Source: JAGLCY01 sp965369705 (GTDB lineage Bacteria > Krumholzibacteriota > Krumholzibacteriia > LZORAL124-64-63). From it: a stretch of DNA of 49,149 nucleotides. Position 1 is the stretch's first letter. Each line of letters starts with the position of its first letter. The stretch spans positions 1-49,149 of the forward strand of contig CBDURF010000003.1 in NCBI GenBank assembly GCA_965369705.1, written 5' to 3'. The notes beneath the pieces were generated by a model, which was given only the letters and a program-made list of their open reading frames with translations, was not told the origin of the DNA and did not search any database. Below are positions 40,282-49,149 of this stretch, in pieces. The position numbers and the translations under genes are program-made.

Positions 40282-43200
40282 TCAGGACGACCGGCGCCAC
40301 CACCCCACCAGAATGAATCCGATGAACCGCTTGACGGGCTCCAGCGTCGAATACATGACCGGCACCACCACGAGCGTCAGGAAGGTTGCCACGGTCAGGC
40401 CCCAGATCACCGCGACACCCATCGGCCCCCACCACTGGCTGGATTCCCCGCCGATGACCAGCGCCCGGCCGAAATTCCCGTGCAACAGCTCGTCGAAATC
40501 GACCGCCAGGCCGGTGGTCAGCGGAATAAGCCCCAGGATGGTGGTCACGGCGGTCAGAATCACCGGTCGGAACCGGGTCATGCCCGCCTGGATGATGGCC
40601 TCGGTCTTTTCCAGGCCGCGGGCCCGAAGCTTCTCGATGTAATCCAGCAGCACGATCGCGTTGTTCACCACGATCCCCGCCAGGGAAATGACTCCCACGC
40701 CTGTCATGATGATGCCGAAGGGCGTACGGGTGATCATCAGACCGGCGAAGACCCCGATGAGGGACAGGATCACGCTGAACAGGATGACCACCGGCACCGT
40801 GACGGAACTGAACTGGCTGACCAGCACCACGAAGATGAGCATGAGGGCGATCATGAAGGCGTTGCCGAGAAACTCGGAGGCCTCCTCCTGGTCCTCGCTT
40901 TCGCCCGTGTAGTCCAGGGAGTAGGCCGGGGGCAGCTGGTAGTCGGCGAGGGCTTCCTGGACCTGGGCCAGCAGGACGTTCCCGTTGAAGCCGGCGGCCG
41001 CCTCGGCGCTGACCGTCACGACACGGCGGGCGTCGATCCGGTGAATGGCCGACAGGCCGGTGCCGAACTCGATGCGGGCGAAGGCCGAAATGGGAATGGT
41101 CCGGCCCTCGTAGAATACCGTGGCATTCTCAACGTCCTCGACTTTACCCCGGAAGGGCTGCAGATACCGCACGATGATGTCGTACTCGTCTTCACCCACC
41201 CGATACTTTGCTGTTTCGGTCCCGTGCAGCGCCGTGCGGATGGTGCCCGCGATGTCGAACGTCCGCAAGCCGTAGCGTCCCGCCTTTTCCACATCGGGTA
41301 TGACCCGCAGTTCGGGCAGGGATCGATCATAGTTGTCCGTGATGTCCACCAGGCCGGGAATGCTGCGGATGCGGTCCTTGACGTCGGCCGCGATCCCGCC
41401 CAGCACGTTGAAATCATCCCCGGAAATTTCGATGTTGATCGGCGCCCCGGTGGGCGGCCCCTCTTCCATCTTCTGGACCGTGAGCCGGGCCCCAGTGAAA
41501 TCGGCCAGCCGTTCCCGCAATTCTTCCAAAGATGTCTGCGACGACTGACTTCGTTCGATCATGTCCACGAATTCGAGGGTCACCGAGCCCTGGTGCGACG
41601 GCAGGGAACCGCCGGCGCCCTGCTGATCGATGGGCGTTCCCACCGAGGTGGAATAGGCCTTCAGGTCGGGAACCTTCGCCACCTGTTCCTCCACTATCTT
41701 CGCGTAGTGGTCGGTCATTTCGATGCGGGTTCCGCTGGGCGCATCGATGTTCACGTTGGCGTACTTGGGCTCGGTGTCTGGAAAGAGCTCAACGCCCGCG
41801 TTGAATTTTCCGAACAGGATCAATACTACGAGCAATACCAGGTTCATACCCAGTATGACGGGAAAGCGGTGGGCCAAAGCATACGTGAGCACCGGCCGGT
41901 AAAAACGCTGCCCCCGGGCGATCAACTTGTCCCCGAGAAGCTTGTCCTCGCCCTCGGCGCGGGGCACACCCATGAACCGGGAGCACAGGACCGGGTTGAA
42001 GATCATCGCCACCAGCAGCGACGACGATAGCGTGATCACCACCGTGATGGGCAGGTACTTCATGAACTCGCCCATGATGCCGGGCCAGAAGACCATGGGC
42101 CCGAAGGCGCAGATGGTGGTCAGCGTCGAGGCGATGACGGCCCCCGCCACCTGGGCCGTACCGGTCCTGGCCGCCTCCTCCGAGGTCTGACCCTGGCCCC
42201 GGTGTCGATAGATGTTCTCAACGATCACGATGGCGTTGTCCACCAGCATGCCCAGGGCCAGAATGAGACTGAACAGAACCACCATGTTCAGGGTGATGCC
42301 CAGGGCGGCCAAAACTATGAAACTGATCAGCATGGAGAACGGGATGGCGATACCCACGAACAGGGCGTTGCGGATCCCGAAGAAAGCCAGCAAAACGATC
42401 ACCACCAGGGTCAGACCGCTGAGGATGTTGTTTTCCAGTTCGGCTACCATCCTTCTGATCTCCACCGACTGGTCCGCGACGATACTGACCTCCGTTCCGG
42501 CCGGGAAGGTGGGCTTGAGCCTTTCGACCGTCGCCAGGACCTCCTCGGAAATCTCGATGATGTTTTCCCCGCTGCGCTTCTTGACCACCAGGGTCACGGC
42601 ATCGCGACCTCCCACGCGGCTGATCGTTTCACGGTCCTTGACCCCGAACCTGACCGTGGCCACGTCGCGCACGTAGACCGGCGGATCGATACCCGGGTTG
42701 ACGACGAAGTCCAGGATCTCCTCCACGTTCTTGACTTCGCCGGGCACGCGGACCTGGTAGTCGTAGACGCCGAGAGAAAGCTTGCCACCGGGGATGGTCA
42801 TGTTCTGAAGGGCCACAGCGTCCTGGACATCCAGCAGCGCCAGGTCGTAAAAAGCCAGCTTTTCCGGATCCACATCGACCTGGACCTCGTTTTCGATTCC
42901 GCCCACCAGATCGACCCCGAGGACCCCCTTGATCTGCTCCAGTTCCTCTTGAAGATCCTCGCCGGTCTTCTTGAGCAGGAACAGGTCGATGTCACCGGCC
43001 AGGTTGATCTGCATGACCGGAAAAACGTCGGCGGCGCTGACTTCCTGAACCAGAAGGTCGTTGCGGGGATCGGTGGGAAGATCGGGTTTGGCCAGCTCCA
43101 CCCGGTCGCGCACCGACTGCAGGGCGTCGCTCATGTCCACCTTGGATTCGAACTCCATGGTGATGACCGACATTCCGTAGGATGAGGAACTGGTCATCTC

Positions 43201-43434
43201 CTTGAGATCCTCCACGCCCTTGAGCTGCTGTTCCAGCTTCCGCGTGACCAGATTCTCCATGTCCTCGGGACTGGTGCCGGCATAGGGCGCCATGACCATG
43301 ACGAAGGGGATCTTGACGTCGGGTGAGGATTCACGCGGCAAGTCCAGGTATGATCGCAACCCCAGCAGGGCGATGATGAACATAAAGGCGAAAATCATGG
43401 GATACCGGCGGATTGCGCCGTTGGTGATCCTCAT
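40282..43434 (-). CDS. RND efflux transporter, inner-membrane pump
   Basis: A 1050-residue pump with the RND layout: TM1, a large periplasmic loop, TM2-6, TM7, a second loop and TM8-12. TM4 carries LGMLVDNAIVIVENIYRH, retaining one Asp of the proton relay with the second position Asn. TM10 has GIVVNNAIVLLDY, where AcrB has the relay Lys. That pattern is common in RND subgroups distant from AcrB. It is driven by proton motive force and, with the fusion protein and TolC homologue upstream, would export drugs or other toxic compounds. It starts in an ATGA overlap with the fusion-protein gene. Confidence 0.95.
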   Translation of the reverse strand: MRITNGAIRRYPMIFAFMFIIALLGLRSYLDLPRESSPDVKIPFVMVMAPYAGTSPEDMENLVTRKLEQQLKGVEDLKEMTSSSSYGMSVITMEFESKVDMSDALQSVRDRVELAKPDLPTDPRNDLLVQEVSAADVFPVMQINLAGDIDLFLLKKTGEDLQEELEQIKGVLGVDLVGGIENEVQVDVDPEKLAFYDLALLDVQDAVALQNMTIPGGKLSLGVYDYQVRVPGEVKNVEEILDFVVNPGIDPPVYVRDVATVRFGVKDRETISRVGGRDAVTLVVKKRSGENIIEISEEVLATVERLKPTFPAGTEVSIVADQSVEIRRMVAELENNILSGLTLVVIVLLAFFGIRNALFVGIAIPFSMLISFIVLAALGITLNMVVLFSLILALGMLVDNAIVIVENIYRHRGQGQTSEEAARTGTAQVAGAVIASTLTTICAFGPMVFWPGIMGEFMKYLPITVVITLSSSLLVAMIFNPVLCSRFMGVPRAEGEDKLLGDKLIARGQRFYRPVLTYALAHRFPVILGMNLVLLVVLILFGKFNAGVELFPDTEPKYANVNIDAPSGTRIEMTDHYAKIVEEQVAKVPDLKAYSTSVGTPIDQQGAGGSLPSHQGSVTLEFVDMIERSQSSQTSLEELRERLADFTGARLTVQKMEEGPPTGAPINIEISGDDFNVLGGIAADVKDRIRSIPGLVDITDNYDRSLPELRVIPDVEKAGRYGLRTFDIAGTIRTALHGTETAKYRVGEDEYDIIVRYLQPFRGKVEDVENATVFYEGRTIPISAFARIEFGTGLSAIHRIDARRVVTVSAEAAAGFNGNVLLAQVQEALADYQLPPAYSLDYTGESEDQEEASEFLGNAFMIALMLIFVVLVSQFSSVTVPVVILFSVILSLIGVFAGLMITRTPFGIIMTGVGVISLAGIVVNNAIVLLDYIEKLRARGLEKTEAIIQAGMTRFRPVILTAVTTILGLIPLTTGLAVDFDELLHGNFGRALVIGGESSQWWGPMGVAVIWGLTVATFLTLVVVPVMYSTLEPVKRFIGFILVGWWRRSS

Positions 43435-44615
43435 CGCGCGGCCTCCACGCTGCCGTCGGACAGAGAACCACCTTCGGCGGTCTCACCGTCCTGGATCCTG
43501 GCTCCGGCCCGGGCGCCGGCCACGCTGGGGGGATCATCGGGCGTGGTGCCGTCCGAGGCGGTGGCGAATTCGGTCACCCGGACCAGGCTGCCGTCACGCA
43601 GATCCCGGTGCCCCCTGACCACCAGCTGTTCGCCAGGCTCCAGTCCCCTGCGCACGACCACCATGAGTCCCTGGTCCGCGCCCAATTCCAGGCGTCGCTG
43701 GACCGCGCGGTCGTTCTCAACCACGAAGGCCGTGGGTCCGATCCTGCCCGGCAGGACCGCGTCACGTGGAATGGCCACCACATGGGAAACCAGGTTCTTG
43801 CTGAGGCGAGCCCGCCCGATCACGCCGCTGTGATACTTCAGGTCGGGATTGGGAATCTCGATTTCGACCTTGAACTTCCCCGTCAACCGGTCGGCTTCGA
43901 AACCGACCCAGGAAACCGCGCCCAGGGCCGTTGCCCGGGTTTCTCCCATCTGGATCGTGGCGCTTTCCCCCACGTTGACCCACTGGACCTGGGTGTCCGT
44001 CAGGTAGGCCTCGAGCTTCAGGATGTAGGGGTCGAGGATGCGGGCCACGCGCTGCCCCGGATTGACCAGTTGACCGAGTTCCACGTATCTGTCGACCACC
44101 ACACCGTCGAAGGGCGCCCGGATGGCGGCCCGGGCATACCGTTTCTGCAGAACCCCGGCCAGGGACTTCGCCTGGGCATGGCTGCTTTCCGCGGTCAACA
44201 GTTCGATCCGGCTCACCTTACCAGCCTCGTGCAGTTGGCGAACCTTGTCCACGTTGTAGGACTGCATGGCCAAGGCGGCCTGCGCGGCCGCCAATTCGGC
44301 CTTGAGGATGTCACGCTCCAGTTCCAGGATGATCTTCCCCTTGGCCACGGCCTCGCCCTTGCCAAGGGGAATGGCGACCACGGGACCGCTTTCCTGGGCG
44401 CTGAGATCTGTCCCGCGCACGGGCGCGACCGGCCCGGAGATCTCGAAGAATTCCGCGACTGATTCCTCCGCCAGAGTCAGGACCCGGACATTGCGGGGGA
44501 CTTCCGCGATCGAATCGGATTGGGACTGCTCGCCGCAACCCGCTACGAACACAATGGCGGCGACCATGCCGACCAGGATCCATCGACTGAATATCTTCAT
44601 CGCCTCGTGCTTCAT
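43431..44615 (-). CDS. RND efflux membrane-fusion (periplasmic adaptor) protein
   Basis: A 394-residue lipoprotein with a signal and lipobox (VAAIVFVAGC, lipid Cys at about residue 27). The family order is visible: beta-barrel strand, lipoyl half with LSAQESGPVVAIPLGKGEAV (key part GPVVAIPLGKG), a helical hairpin (about 110-150), then the second lipoyl half IRAPFDGVVVDRYVELGQLV. It bridges the RND pump and the TolC channel. GGAGG stands seven bases before ATG 44615, which overlaps the TolC stop as ATGA. The C-terminal tail is unusually polar (SDGTTPDDPP...). Confidence 0.94.
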   Translation of the reverse strand: MKHEAMKIFSRWILVGMVAAIVFVAGCGEQSQSDSIAEVPRNVRVLTLAEESVAEFFEISGPVAPVRGTDLSAQESGPVVAIPLGKGEAVAKGKIILELERDILKAELAAAQAALAMQSYNVDKVRQLHEAGKVSRIELLTAESSHAQAKSLAGVLQKRYARAAIRAPFDGVVVDRYVELGQLVNPGQRVARILDPYILKLEAYLTDTQVQWVNVGESATIQMGETRATALGAVSWVGFEADRLTGKFKVEIEIPNPDLKYHSGVIGRARLSKNLVSHVVAIPRDAVLPGRIGPTAFVVENDRAVQRRLELGADQGLMVVVRRGLEPGEQLVVRGHRDLRDGSLVRVTEFATASDGTTPDDPPSVAGARAGARIQDGETAEGGSLSDGSVEAAR

Positions 44616-46147
44616 CGGGAAACCTCCGCAACCAGACCAGGAATGCTGTTCAAGGGTACCAGGGGACTGAAGCCGACCGCCCTTTTCAGGGAAGACGTCA
44701 ACACCAGGACTTCGTAGCGCGCATCGATGACGTTGCTCCGCGCCTCGGCCCGGTTGGCTTCGGAAACCAAGACATCCAGGTAATTGACCTTGCCCATCTG
44801 CAACATCAGGAGACTCTCCTCAAGGACGTCTTCACTGCGTTCCTGATTGAGGATCACCGCCTCGAGCACCTGACGCGCCATGCGGAGGTTGGCCAGAATC
44901 TCCATGACTTCCACCTGGACTTCACGACGCCGGCCCGTCAGTTCGGCCTCCGAGCGCCGGATGCGGCCTTCGGTTTCGGCGACCTTGCCTCGGACCAGCA
45001 TGCCGTCGAAAATGGGAATATTCAACGCGACGGACGCTCGCCAGGAATCGTGCCCCTCGTCGAAAACCGTGTCGAATGTCTTGCCCACGTAGCCATAGGA
45101 ACCGTACATGGTCAGGTAGGGGCGGTTGTCGGCGACCTGGGCCTGCCGATTTTTCTGCAGGATGTCGATGAACAGGGCGGTCGCTTCCAGTTCCGGCCGG
45201 ATCTGCGCCAATTCCAGGGCGCGGGGCTCGTCCAGGAAATCTTTTTCCACGACCTGTTCATTGGCGACCCGCAGGGGGGTCTCCGGACGTCGGCCCATAA
45301 TGGCATTCAACCGGCTGCCCTCGTTCCGCAGGTTGGCTCGGGCAATACTCAACTGTGGCCGGATGTTCGCCAGGGTCACCGCTGCCTGAAGGGTGTCCAG
45401 ACGTGTGGCCATGCCCAGTTCGTAACGCATTTTCATGATTTCGAGAAGTTCGGCCTGGTTGGTCAGCTCGGCCTTGACGGCCTGGATCTTCTCGGCCGCC
45501 CGGATGATGCTGTAGTAGGCGCCCACTGTGCTTTCCGCGGTGGTATGCTCCACCGCGACGACGGACAGCACCTGCTGGTCTATGCCCAGCCGGGCCGCCC
45601 CCGTGGCGCCCATGATCTGGATGGGGTTGATCTTCCAGTTCAAATCCAGGCTGCCTCTGATAAATGTCTGGGCAGGAATTTCGTCAACAGCGGGAATGAA
45701 CGACCCGAAGCCTCCAAGCCAATCCTGGAACCATTCCGGACTGCCCGGCGGAGGGGCCATACCGCTCCCGTCGCCACCCCCGAAAATGGAATCGAGAGCG
45801 AAACTGGGGTCCCGGCCGCGGGACCAGTCCCCGATGAGATCAAGTGTCGGCAATCCTGTCGACAGGGCCTGTTTCATCTGGCCGTGGAGTTCATCCTCGC
45901 GCAAACGCTCGGCCTGCAACCGGTCGTTGGTCTTCAGCGCCTCCTCGACACAACCGAAGATGTCCAGAACGTTGCTGGCGCCGGGCCTGGCGTCGATCAC
46001 CGGCCCGAGCGGTTCGGCGCGGGTGAAATTCGGAGTGGGATCGTCCAGGTCGGGATCCTGGGCCAGGCTTGGTCCGAGCGGCAAAAGACCGACCAGGAGA
46101 AGGGTCAGGGCCAGGCCGCAGGTACGGAAAAGAAGGGACCTCATCAT
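44612..46147 (-). CDS. TolC-family outer-membrane efflux channel
   Basis: A 511-residue protein with a Sec signal (LALTLLLVGLLPLGPSLAQ) and two repeats of the TolC fold: long helices (IQAVKAELTNQAELLEIMKM, LRMARQVLEAVILNQERSED) and short strands (LTMYGSYGYVG, RASVALNIPIFDGMLV). The conserved N-x-P-I-F-D-G turn is present. A Gly/Met/Pro-rich insert at about residues 115-160 is unusual. It forms the outer-membrane exit of the pump. Start at ATG 46147 (or 46144) lies just after the tetR stop; the frame is open further upstream inside tetR. Confidence 0.92.
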   Translation of the reverse strand: MMRSLLFRTCGLALTLLLVGLLPLGPSLAQDPDLDDPTPNFTRAEPLGPVIDARPGASNVLDIFGCVEEALKTNDRLQAERLREDELHGQMKQALSTGLPTLDLIGDWSRGRDPSFALDSIFGGGDGSGMAPPPGSPEWFQDWLGGFGSFIPAVDEIPAQTFIRGSLDLNWKINPIQIMGATGAARLGIDQQVLSVVAVEHTTAESTVGAYYSIIRAAEKIQAVKAELTNQAELLEIMKMRYELGMATRLDTLQAAVTLANIRPQLSIARANLRNEGSRLNAIMGRRPETPLRVANEQVVEKDFLDEPRALELAQIRPELEATALFIDILQKNRQAQVADNRPYLTMYGSYGYVGKTFDTVFDEGHDSWRASVALNIPIFDGMLVRGKVAETEGRIRRSEAELTGRRREVQVEVMEILANLRMARQVLEAVILNQERSEDVLEESLLMLQMGKVNYLDVLVSEANRAEARSNVIDARYEVLVLTSSLKRAVGFSPLVPLNSIPGLVAEVSR

Positions 46148-46148
46148 G

Positions 46149-46784
46149 TCACTTCGCATCCTTTTTTGGCTGGAGGGGAATGTCGCAGAGTGAACCGAGA
46201 CTGGCGAGATCCTCATCGGTGCGCGGGGACCGGGCCACCGCGTCCGACAGGATGGCGATTCCAACCTCATCGAGCAGGTGCAGCAAGTCTTCCCACTTTA
46301 TCTCGGGAGGAAGTCCACTGCAGATCTGGGTGGCCAGCCCATGGGTGAACAGGGCCACCTTGCGCAACAGGATGATCCTCTCCACCGGCTTCAACTGCTC
46401 CAGATCCGGCAGCACCGCCATGCGCTCCAGGAGTTCCTGCATGACCCCGGGTCCGGCTTCGCAATCGTCATTGGCCTGGTGGAACAAGGCGCTGTACAGA
46501 AGGGGGTGCCGGCGGGCAAACTCCAGGACCCCCACTCCCATATTCAGGAAGGCGTTGTCGGTGTGCTTCTCCAGGGTCAGATCAAGCAGAAGAGCGACCG
46601 CGGCCTTCTTGACCGCCATCATGAGATCGTCCATGTTCGCGAAATTGCTGTAGACCGGAGCGGTACTGGCGCCCATCTCCTCGGCAACTCGTCGGGCGCT
46701 CAGGTTTTCCACCCCGTCCTTGTCCATCACCGCGAGACCGGCTTTGATCACATCCTTACTGGTGAAAACCGTTTTGCGAACCAT
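46149..46784 (-). CDS. TetR-family transcriptional repressor of the efflux operon
   Basis: A 211-residue regulator. The N-terminal helix-turn-helix reads VENLSARRVAEEMGASTAPV then YSNFANMDDLMMAV, the standard TetR DNA-binding layout, and the C-terminal part is an all-helical ligand domain (ERIILLRKVALFTHGLATQI). It is the first gene of the operon tetR-tolC-fusion protein-RND and is likely to repress it until a substrate binds. A palindrome over the promoter upstream is its expected operator. Confidence 0.93.
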   Translation of the reverse strand: MVRKTVFTSKDVIKAGLAVMDKDGVENLSARRVAEEMGASTAPVYSNFANMDDLMMAVKKAAVALLLDLTLEKHTDNAFLNMGVGVLEFARRHPLLYSALFHQANDDCEAGPGVMQELLERMAVLPDLEQLKPVERIILLRKVALFTHGLATQICSGLPPEIKWEDLLHLLDEVGIAILSDAVARSPRTDEDLASLGSLCDIPLQPKKDAK

Positions 46785-46827
46785 TTCATGCCTTTCGTGG
46801 ATTCAATAATTCCGAGCATGTATTACG

Positions 46828-46843
46828 TGTGTTATATAACGCA
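46828..46843 (-). promoter_or_regulatory. Palindromic operator, likely TetR binding site
   Basis: TGTGTTATATAACGCA is an inverted repeat of 16 bases with a single mismatch. Its TATATA centre doubles as the -10 box of the efflux operon promoter, so bound repressor would block polymerase directly. It stands about 50 bases before the tetR start. Confidence 0.7.
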
Positions 46844-46861
46844 TGTTGCAAAAAAACCCAA
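46833..46861 (-). promoter_or_regulatory. Sigma-70-like promoter of the tetR-tolC-RND operon
   Basis: On the minus strand TTGGGT (46856-46861) and TATATA (46833-46838) have a 17-base spacer. The -35 box is weak, the -10 strong. The leader would be about 40 bases. A consensus TTGACA further upstream (about 29 bases from the -10) is too far to serve. Confidence 0.5.
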
Positions 46862-46927
46862 GTTTATTGTCAAATTGTAATTTCAATGCATTTAACAGGT
46901 TACAGAGGAAGATCGAAATTTTCCGAA

Positions 46928-47797
46928 TCACAACACCAAAAGGACTCCCAACAAGGTCAGAGCAGCGGCCAGACCCTTGCGGCGTGTGAAAGGCTCTTTC
47001 AGAAATATCGAGGCGAAAATCAGGGTATAAATGGTGCTGGTCTGGTTGAGGATTCCGGCGTTGGCCGCAGTCGTGTATTTCATTCCCCCGATCCACAGGA
47101 TCAGGGCCAGGTACGAACCAAGGAAGGCCCCCGGCAGTGAATATTTCCAGGTGGCATGGGGCCGGAAAATGGCAAAACGCCGTGCGCGGCCGGGCCACAG
47201 CAGGGCGACCGGAGCCAGTATCGCCAACGATCCCAATTGCCGGACCGTGGTGGCCCACAGGATATCCGATCGTTCGAGAACAGGCTTGGCCAGGATGATC
47301 CCGAAACCCAACGTGGCCATGGATCCGACCCCCAGCAACAGACCGATGATCAGATTGCGACGGGTAACACCTTCCGGAGGCCCGCTGACCGAAACAACAA
47401 TGACCCCGCCGATGATCAGGACCATTCCCAGAAATTGTTCCCAAACCAGGTGTTCACCCAGCATTAGGACGGCGAACAGGATGATGAAAGGTGAATACAG
47501 GGTGCTGATGAGAGCATTGAGGCCGGCCCCCACGCGGTTCAGACACATGTGGAACAAGGTGTCGCTGGCGGCTATGGCAATGACTCCGCTGGCGACGAGA
47601 ATCAGGTAGTCCCCGAGCGGAGCGCGACCCAGGAGGGGTTGTCGCATTACCACCATGGTCAGCGCGAACAGCAGGCTGGACACGGCGACCCGGAACAGGT
47701 TCAAGGAAAACGGGGATACTGTTTCACCGGATTTACGAAAAAAAATGACGGCAAAGGCCCAGACCAAGGCACAGGCCAAGGCGAAGATTTCTCCCAT
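46928..47797 (-). CDS. EamA/DMT-superfamily membrane exporter
   Basis: A 289-residue protein of ten hydrophobic helices in two homologous halves, as in the drug/metabolite transporter family. The EamA-type patterns FALACALVWAFAVIFFRK and, in the second half, YTTAANAGILNQTSTIYTLI with LKEPFTRRKGLAA are visible. Its substrate (amino acid, metabolite or drug) cannot be read from sequence. Ribosome-binding sequence GGAG is upstream of ATG 47797. It is on the same strand as the efflux operon but ends 144 bases before tetR, with its own promoter for the latter. Confidence 0.9.
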   Translation of the reverse strand: MGEIFALACALVWAFAVIFFRKSGETVSPFSLNLFRVAVSSLLFALTMVVMRQPLLGRAPLGDYLILVASGVIAIAASDTLFHMCLNRVGAGLNALISTLYSPFIILFAVLMLGEHLVWEQFLGMVLIIGGVIVVSVSGPPEGVTRRNLIIGLLLGVGSMATLGFGIILAKPVLERSDILWATTVRQLGSLAILAPVALLWPGRARRFAIFRPHATWKYSLPGAFLGSYLALILWIGGMKYTTAANAGILNQTSTIYTLIFASIFLKEPFTRRKGLAAALTLLGVLLVL

Positions 47798-47854
47798 GCC
47801 TAGCTGCTCTCCGCCCGCGCGGTCGGAACCCGGGGAATCAACGTCAAGAAGGAA

Positions 47855-48445
47855 TCAGTCATTACGGAAGGCTCGATCCCATCGTTTCCGTGGATCGTCG
47901 AAGGCAACGTCGGCGGGAATGAATTCCTCAGTAAGGCCTGTTTCGAGAATCTTCGGGCACATCGCCGGCCCTCCACTATCCTCGGGGGGACACCGGCCTT
48001 CCCCCGCCAGGCAACGGGGCTGCACCTGGGTCCTATTGGCGGGCAGGGCAGCCTCAAGGAGAATTTCGTGCTGCCATTCGTCCCCGAAATCATAGGTATA
48101 AAGAACAGGCAGGGCGCCCGGTTTCATGAACCGCGTGACCTTATGCTCCCACCCCGGGAGCACCTCGTCCACCCCGTAGAACCCGCTGTCGTCGGGAATA
48201 CCCAGCCGCACCCTCTCCCCGGTGACGGGATCGTCGAGGGTGAATTGATGAAGATGCCGGTCCTCCCATCCCATCACGTCCTGGATCGCCACGTGAAGGT
48301 CCCAGAAGGAATAATGACCTGGCACCAGAAACCTGCGCCAGACAGGCAGGGGCATGAGGAGAAGTTCCACCCGCAACTGCAGAATTTCGGACATCGCACC
48401 GGGGCCGGGGAAATTTATGATGTTGCTGTTGTTGTTGTCGTTCAT
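47855..48445 (-). CDS. Plasmid pRiA4b ORF-3-like protein
   Basis: A 196-residue soluble protein. LPVWRRFLVPGHYSFWDLHV then AIQDVMGWEDRHLHQF, YTYDFGDEWQHEI and a C-terminal Cys pair in CLAGEGRCPPEDSGGP are the conserved blocks of the pRiA4b ORF-3 family, whose function is unknown; members occur on plasmids, mobile elements and many chromosomes. GAGGAAACGAA precedes ATG 48445. Its N-terminus has a short Asn run. It starts 23 bases after the membrane protein upstream, so the two are probably cotranscribed. Confidence 0.87.
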   Translation of the reverse strand: MNDNNNSNIINFPGPGAMSEILQLRVELLLMPLPVWRRFLVPGHYSFWDLHVAIQDVMGWEDRHLHQFTLDDPVTGERVRLGIPDDSGFYGVDEVLPGWEHKVTRFMKPGALPVLYTYDFGDEWQHEILLEAALPANRTQVQPRCLAGEGRCPPEDSGGPAMCPKILETGLTEEFIPADVAFDDPRKRWDRAFRND

Positions 48446-48468
48446 TTCGTTTCCTCGGGTCCGCCCCG

Positions 48469-49149
48469 TCAATCTTCAGGTCCGCGGTCGGGAGCCTCGT
48501 CCCAGGCCCGTTTGACCATTCTTCCCATCACCCAGGTCAGAAGGCCAAAAAAAACCAATCCTCCTGCAAGCAGGGCCAACTTGCCGGCAGAGAAGCCCCC
48601 TTCGTCGGCTGAACGGCCGGCCTCCCGGGCCAATGAACCGAACCAGACCTGCGCCAGCATGCTGGGCAGGGTGGCGAACAAACCCAAAAAGTAGGCCCGG
48701 TAGGTCGTACTGCCCGCAGCAAGTGTGTATGAGGCCAGCCCGAAGTTCAAGGGGGAAAGCCGGGTCAGGGCGTTGAGCTTCAGGGCCTGCTCCCCCGCCA
48801 TACGGTCAACCGCGGCCAACTTGGGGCGGGCCGATATCAACTTCCTGATCCTTCCGCGCAACAGCCCGCGACCCATCCAGAACATCACCGACCCCCCGAT
48901 CAGGCTGGCGGGAAAAACCAGGGCCATGCCCCCCCACGGCCCGAACAGGGCCCCGGCGGAAACACCCAGGACCGATACGGGGAAGCAGGTGAGGGAGAAC
49001 AGAACCCAGGCAGCGACGAACAGCGCGTAACCGGCAACGCCCAGGCCGTCGACGGCGGCTTCTACGTCGGGCCAAAACCGGCCCGCCAACCTCCCCACCA
49101 CGATCAGACCCACCAAGACGGCGCCGGGACCGGCCAACAGGCGCAGGGC
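48469..49149 (-). CDS. TVP38/TMEM64-family (VTT domain) membrane protein, 5'-truncated by the window edge
   Basis: At least 226 residues remain, with several hydrophobic helices and the VTT/SNARE-associated pattern: FPVSVLGVSAGALFGPWGGM, LIGGSVMFWMGRGLLRGRI and LTRLSPLNFGLASYTLAAGS. Such proteins are thought to act on lipids at membranes, but the bacterial role is open. The frame runs to the last base with no clear start (only a TTG at 49137), so the N-terminus probably lies outside. The C-terminal tail is charged. Confidence 0.85.
   Translation of the reverse strand, partial: ALRLLAGPGAVLVGLIVVGRLAGRFWPDVEAAVDGLGVAGYALFVAAWVLFSLTCFPVSVLGVSAGALFGPWGGMALVFPASLIGGSVMFWMGRGLLRGRIRKLISARPKLAAVDRMAGEQALKLNALTRLSPLNFGLASYTLAAGSTTYRAYFLGLFATLPSMLAQVWFGSLAREAGRSADEGGFSAGKLALLAGGLVFFGLLTWVMGRMVKRAWDEAPDRGPED

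Noticed and set aside
47855..48445. A mobile element signalled by the pRiA4b ORF-3-like gene
   Set aside because: No transposase, integrase, inverted repeats or target duplication were seen around it, and the family is common on chromosomes.

Overview
The window is GC-rich DNA from a diderm, motile bacterium. The outer membrane is implied by L- and P-ring genes (flgH, flgI), a TolC-type channel with an RND pump, and an outer-membrane barrel beside a multihaem cytochrome. The fused alternative GlmU-type protein and the tiny mS38/bS22-like protein hint at a lineage outside the well-studied proteobacteria, perhaps in or near the FCB group. That placement is inference only.

Positions 1-31100 are a flagellar locus in three transcription blocks. 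Block A (9748 down to 123, minus strand) runs: secreted helical-repeat protein, small FlgN-like protein, soluble histidine kinase, NtrC-type activator, flgB, flgC, fliE, fliF, fliG, fliH, fliI, fliJ. It continues past the left edge. Block B (29264 down to 19486, minus strand) runs flgF, flgG, flgA, flgH, flgI, flgJ-SLT, flgN, flgK, flgL, fliW, csrA. Block C (15798 to 19438, plus strand) runs fliC, flaG, fliD, fliS and a fliT-like gene. Between A and C lie a second kinase/NtrC-type pair, a flgM-like gene and a GNAT acetyltransferase. Sigma-54-like elements (GG-N10-GC) stand at nearly the same distance before block A, block B and flgM, and a sigma-28-like promoter stands before fliC. The layout suggests a cascade: sigma-54 activators, then basal body and hook-junction genes, then FlgM/sigma-28, then flagellin. 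A FliW-CsrA switch probably also acts on the long fliC leader. fliM, fliN, flhA/B, fliP/Q/R, flgD/E, fliA and motAB are not in the window.

The most striking oddity is fliG. An in-frame TAG stands where a Gln codon would fit, just before the torque-generating C-terminal domain, yet the reading frame stays open on both sides and gives a normal-length protein if read through. TAG is an ordinary stop in many neighbouring genes.

Positions 31200-36100 hold mostly housekeeping genes on the minus strand: sppA, a fused GlmU-like enzyme, an HU/IHF protein, a 30-residue ribosomal-type basic protein and a PilZ protein. Positions 36579-40181 (plus strand) form a respiratory-looking module: a monohaem cytochrome with four heptad repeats, a large outer-membrane barrel protein and an octahaem cytochrome of the tetrathionate-reductase family, closed by a strong bidirectional terminator. 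Positions 40282-46784 (minus strand) are a TetR-controlled TolC/membrane-fusion/RND efflux operon with a palindromic operator over its promoter. The right end has a DMT-family exporter, a pRiA4b ORF-3-like protein and a partial TVP38/TMEM64 membrane protein. I saw no tRNA, rRNA, IS element, prophage or CRISPR array.
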